From Epiperipatus broadwayi (taxonomy: Eukaryota; Onychophora; Udeonychophora; Euonychophora; Peripatidae), in contig JAQFVV010000055.1 in the NCBI GenBank assembly GCA_028023455.1, forward strand, positions 7,162,030 to 7,226,029: a stretch of 64,000 bases of DNA, written 5' to 3'. This document shows positions 61,261-64,000 of the stretch, one piece after another (the first letter of the stretch is position 1; the number at the start of each line of letters is the position of its first letter). Below the pieces are notes generated by a model, which worked only from the letters and a program-made list of their open reading frames with translations, made no database searches and was not told the DNA's origin. Position numbers and translations under genes: made by a program.

Positions 61261-62261
61261 ATTATAAATATATAATAACCGTATTGAGAAATGCTTTCTT
61301 ATAGTTTATTTATTTTATGTGCTTAGCCGACTTTCGACTTCTATGCATCATAGACATAGCATAAATTATAAATTAGGAATATATATATATATATATTATT
61401 ATTAATGCTCATTTACATAAAATTTCAATATAAGCTTTAATTAGGGTGAACAGGCTATCTTTTTGAGAGGCCACACATGGTTCTTTTTTATTGATGGAAT
61501 TTTTGTCACATGATATATGCCATAACGTTATTGCGTTCAGTGCACTATGTCAACAGATAATGGCGTGAAAGGATGACCAGTTGCAGAAAAATGTTCAAAA
61601 AATATTGAGGGTGTATCTATTAGTTCTAGCCTTATTATATAGGTATGTGTGTTGGGCTATACGCATAGATAGGTTAGTCCGAGATTCCTCATAGTAACCT
61701 GATGGGAAGATGGGTTCCTGGCATTTAATTCTATAAGTCAAAGAATACCTTACCATCTGATCTCCGCTCTCAAGTCGGTTATAGAATTAAAAAGGAACCC
61801 ACCTGCCCATCAGTTTTCTATGGGGCATCTGGTTAGCCTATCTATGCGTATAGCTCAATATCCATACCTATATATAATAAGGCTAGAACTAATACAGTTA
61901 CATACTCAATATTTTTTGAACATTTTTCTGTAACTGGTCTTTTACACCATCATCTGTTGATATAATGTTCACTGAACGCAATGACTTTAGGTGAAAAATT
62001 AAAAAGACATGACATATGAAGTCACAAAAATTTCATCACTAAAAAAAGAATTGCGCATGCCCCTCAGAAAAAAGATCGCCTATTTTCCTTAATTAAAACT
62101 CATTTAAATTTTATGTGAATGAGCATTAACAACATATATACATCCACTTCTAATTTACAATTTATGCTATGTCTATGACTCGTAGAAGTCGAAAGTAGGT
62201 TAAGCATATAACATAAACCGTAAGAAAGCTTTTCTCAATATGGTTATCGTACATTTATAAT
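61261..62261. mobile_element. Foldback (long terminal inverted repeat) DNA transposon, about 1 kb
   Basis: Arms 61261 to about 61737 and about 61780-62261 are inverted copies from the ends (ATTATAAATA.. and ..TATTTATAAT-type) to the middle (CTGATGGGAAGATGGGTTCC / its complement), leaving a loop of about 40 bases. The 11-base TATTTTTATCT occurs immediately outside both ends (61250-61260 and 62262-62272), a target-site duplication. Long arms with 9-11-bp duplications fit Mutator-like non-autonomous elements; no transposase is present. Similarity between arms about 85-90% by eye. An AT microsatellite lies at 61379-61398. Confidence 0.85.
61379..61398. repeat. (AT)n microsatellite
   Basis: Run of alternating A and T within the left arm of the foldback element. 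The right arm has only a shorter interrupted TATATA(C) here, so it expanded after insertion. Confidence 0.85.
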
Positions 62262-62879
62262 TATTTTTATCTGTTGTAACTGTTCAAGCCACAATTGCAA
62301 TTGTTCGAAAGATTGAAATTGCTGTTTTAATTGCTGTAATAAATATTTTTAAACAAGCTTTAGTTGGGAAAAAGTCTTAAATACTGCTTAAAATTTACCA
62401 CTACAAATATTATATTTAAATGATTAATTAATTAAAAAATTTAATTAACACTATTTTAAAATGTATTTTGGTTGAAAACATCTGAGTTTGGTGTTGATCT
62501 GTATCCATAGAAGAAATAGAGCCCCGTACAGTAATATTTTTTTAAAAAAGCTAGAAAGTTGGCATTGTGAATATTAAATTCAGAGGACTAACTAAATATT
62601 TGAGGTTAATTAAAGCTATTGTAAAATACGTTTTGATCAAAATTATCGATTAAGTGATAGCAGTTAACAATGTTTGGAGTTTAGTATGAAAACTTTTTTT
62701 TCAGCGTAAAAAGAAAAGAATATGTTTTTTTGAATATACACTGATTATTTCTAAAAAAGTATAATTTTAATTTAGATTTTGTTATTAGGAAAAATATTTT
62801 AGTACTGCATTTCCATATTTCCATTTCGTGGTCTAAATGTTTAGACAATAAATAATTTATATTACGTTATAACCCAATA

Positions 62880-63075
62880 AACATCACATGATCACCATTT
62901 CCTAAGATCTAGGTGCAGTGCTCTCAGATCCAAGGCTCTTCACTGATGAAGGCCACAAGCCAGAAATTAGTCTGGGGATCTTGGATAAGTAGGCACTAGA
63001 TGGGGACTTTATGCACAAGCCTTCTGGCATCCATTGATTACTCTGGCTTGCACTCAGTGGCAATACATAGAGAGA
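62880..63075 (+). repeat. GC-richer repeat scrap with CTGATGAAGGCC stem-loop
   Basis: Contains CTGATGA, GGC/GCC hairpin with loop CACAA-like, then AGAAAT at 62946-62970, the same layout as the motifs at 10261-10290 and 53459-53584. Sequence around it (CTTGGATAAGTAGGCACTAG, GCCTTCTGGCATCC) is unlike the AT-rich intron. Family unknown. Confidence 0.4.
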
Positions 63076-64000
63076 GTTTTCCTGTTATATTACGTTAGTT
63101 GCTATACTACAATTAGAATGGGTTTTGCTTATTATATAAGGACGGAAATTTACTGAGATCATTAAAAACTTACAAAAATCATCTTTGATTGTGAGAAAAT
63201 CAGATTTTTAGCAATAACATCTTTTTTCAAATCAATCACTTTTCATTGGGTAGAAAAAAGAGCAAACGGAAGGCAAACTTGAAGATTTCAGTAGCATAGA
63301 AATCATATCAAGATAATTGAATGGGCTATAGACACTTGACTAAAAGATTTTCAGTGAAATGTTCATATTTTTTTTTATATAAAAAAAATCTTATATTCAA
63401 GAATTGTGTTTTGATAAGTATTCATTTGCATTTACTGAAAATTATTGAGCAGTGTGGTTTTACTGTATTATTTTCTATCGGGCTAAGTTTTAAACGTTGA
63501 TTCAACCTGACAAATAATCCGCTTTTTAAAAAAATCTCACAAGTATTGAAAGATACTATGCAAATTTGTTCTACAATTTTCTGATGGTCCTATTTTCAAT
63601 GCACTGTCAGTATAGCAGTTTTTGTGAAAACAATTATGAAATGGAAAAATGATTTGTACGTTTTCTACTTTATGATATTTGATTGGTTTGTGATTTCACT
63701 TTGGTAGCCTGAAAAACTTACGGTATGTGAGAAATTAATGCAAGTACATTTGCATTCTATTGTAGAGAATATCATTTAATAAGTTCACTTTTTAGAATTT
63801 GTAAATGAGGATAACACAACATTGACTTTATCTGTAACCAATGTTCTCTCTGAGATTAGACAGCTCAGAGTTAAAACTGAGCATTCGTAAACTGATTAAG
63901 GGACACCCTTTATGTATAAAAAGATGTGAAAATAAAGCATTTACTTGCATATTTACCTATAAAATAGTTTATATACAATATAATATTGTAGAACATAATT

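Larger units (their letters stand above)
57622..64000 (+). other. Intron 8, 5' part (continues past window)
   Basis: Donor GTGGGT. 6.4 kb without a recognisable continuation of the gene. Holds the foldback element at 61261-62261 and a repeat scrap at 62880-63075. 57660-61260, 62273-62880 and 63080-64000 are AT-rich without features I can support. Confidence 0.8.

Noticed and set aside
57622-64000. Next PAXBP1 exon expected after exon h
   Set aside because: I searched for an acceptor followed by a V(P).I..LE-like or RA.RL..RR..D-like reading and found none; the intron probably runs past the window.

Overview
The window is a piece of a large, very AT-rich animal genome, most likely an invertebrate. 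It carries one recognisable protein-coding gene, read on the + strand and cut at both window ends: a PAXBP1/GCFC-family gene (GC-rich-sequence DNA-binding-factor homologue). Eight consecutive exons (1-60, 24830-24963, 28331-28445, 32638-32770, 40907-41031, 41103-41185, 54692-54918, 57429-57621) join at canonical GT..AG sites with matching phases into one open frame of 356 codons. All eight are short and six of the eight introns or partial introns exceed 3 kb. Many of the acidic, Arg/Lys-rich and signature segments match my memory of the family. The exact species cannot be fixed from the sequence; arthropod-like protein motifs and LINE types make an arthropod plausible, but this is inference.

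Nearly all other recognisable content is decayed mobile DNA inside the introns. Intron 1 (24.8 kb) holds three copies of one RTE-type LINE (1245-2190, 6765-9412, 21725-24040), a mariner-type transposase remnant on the - strand (9574-10090), a small tandem repeat and a SINE. Intron 2 holds a - strand LINE with a C-terminal zinc-knuckle-like motif (25820-27430). Intron 3 holds a GC-richer unclassified block and a Penelope-like element remnant made of two head-to-head GIY-YIG-type copies (31021-32190). Introns 4 and 6 each carry one copy of the same unclassified 4.5-kb sequence with no long ORF (A 36085-40640, B 45735-50400), colinear along its length. Intron 8, still open at the window end, carries a 1-kb foldback element with 11-bp target-site duplications (61261-62261).

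The most striking part is 41.2-45.2 kb in intron 6. A repeat family there carries type I hammerhead self-cleaving ribozyme motifs. Two are intact in core and helices by inspection (41218-41259 and 45061-45104, + strand); two - strand relatives are core-mutated and lie in a 449-bp direct tandem repeat. This layout resembles the retrozymes (ribozyme-bearing non-autonomous retroelements that make small circular RNAs). One intact ribozyme sits in the arm of a 256-bp near-perfect hairpin. Because all of this lies in the sense of the host transcript or folds within it, the two + strand ribozymes could in principle cleave the host pre-mRNA inside intron 6.
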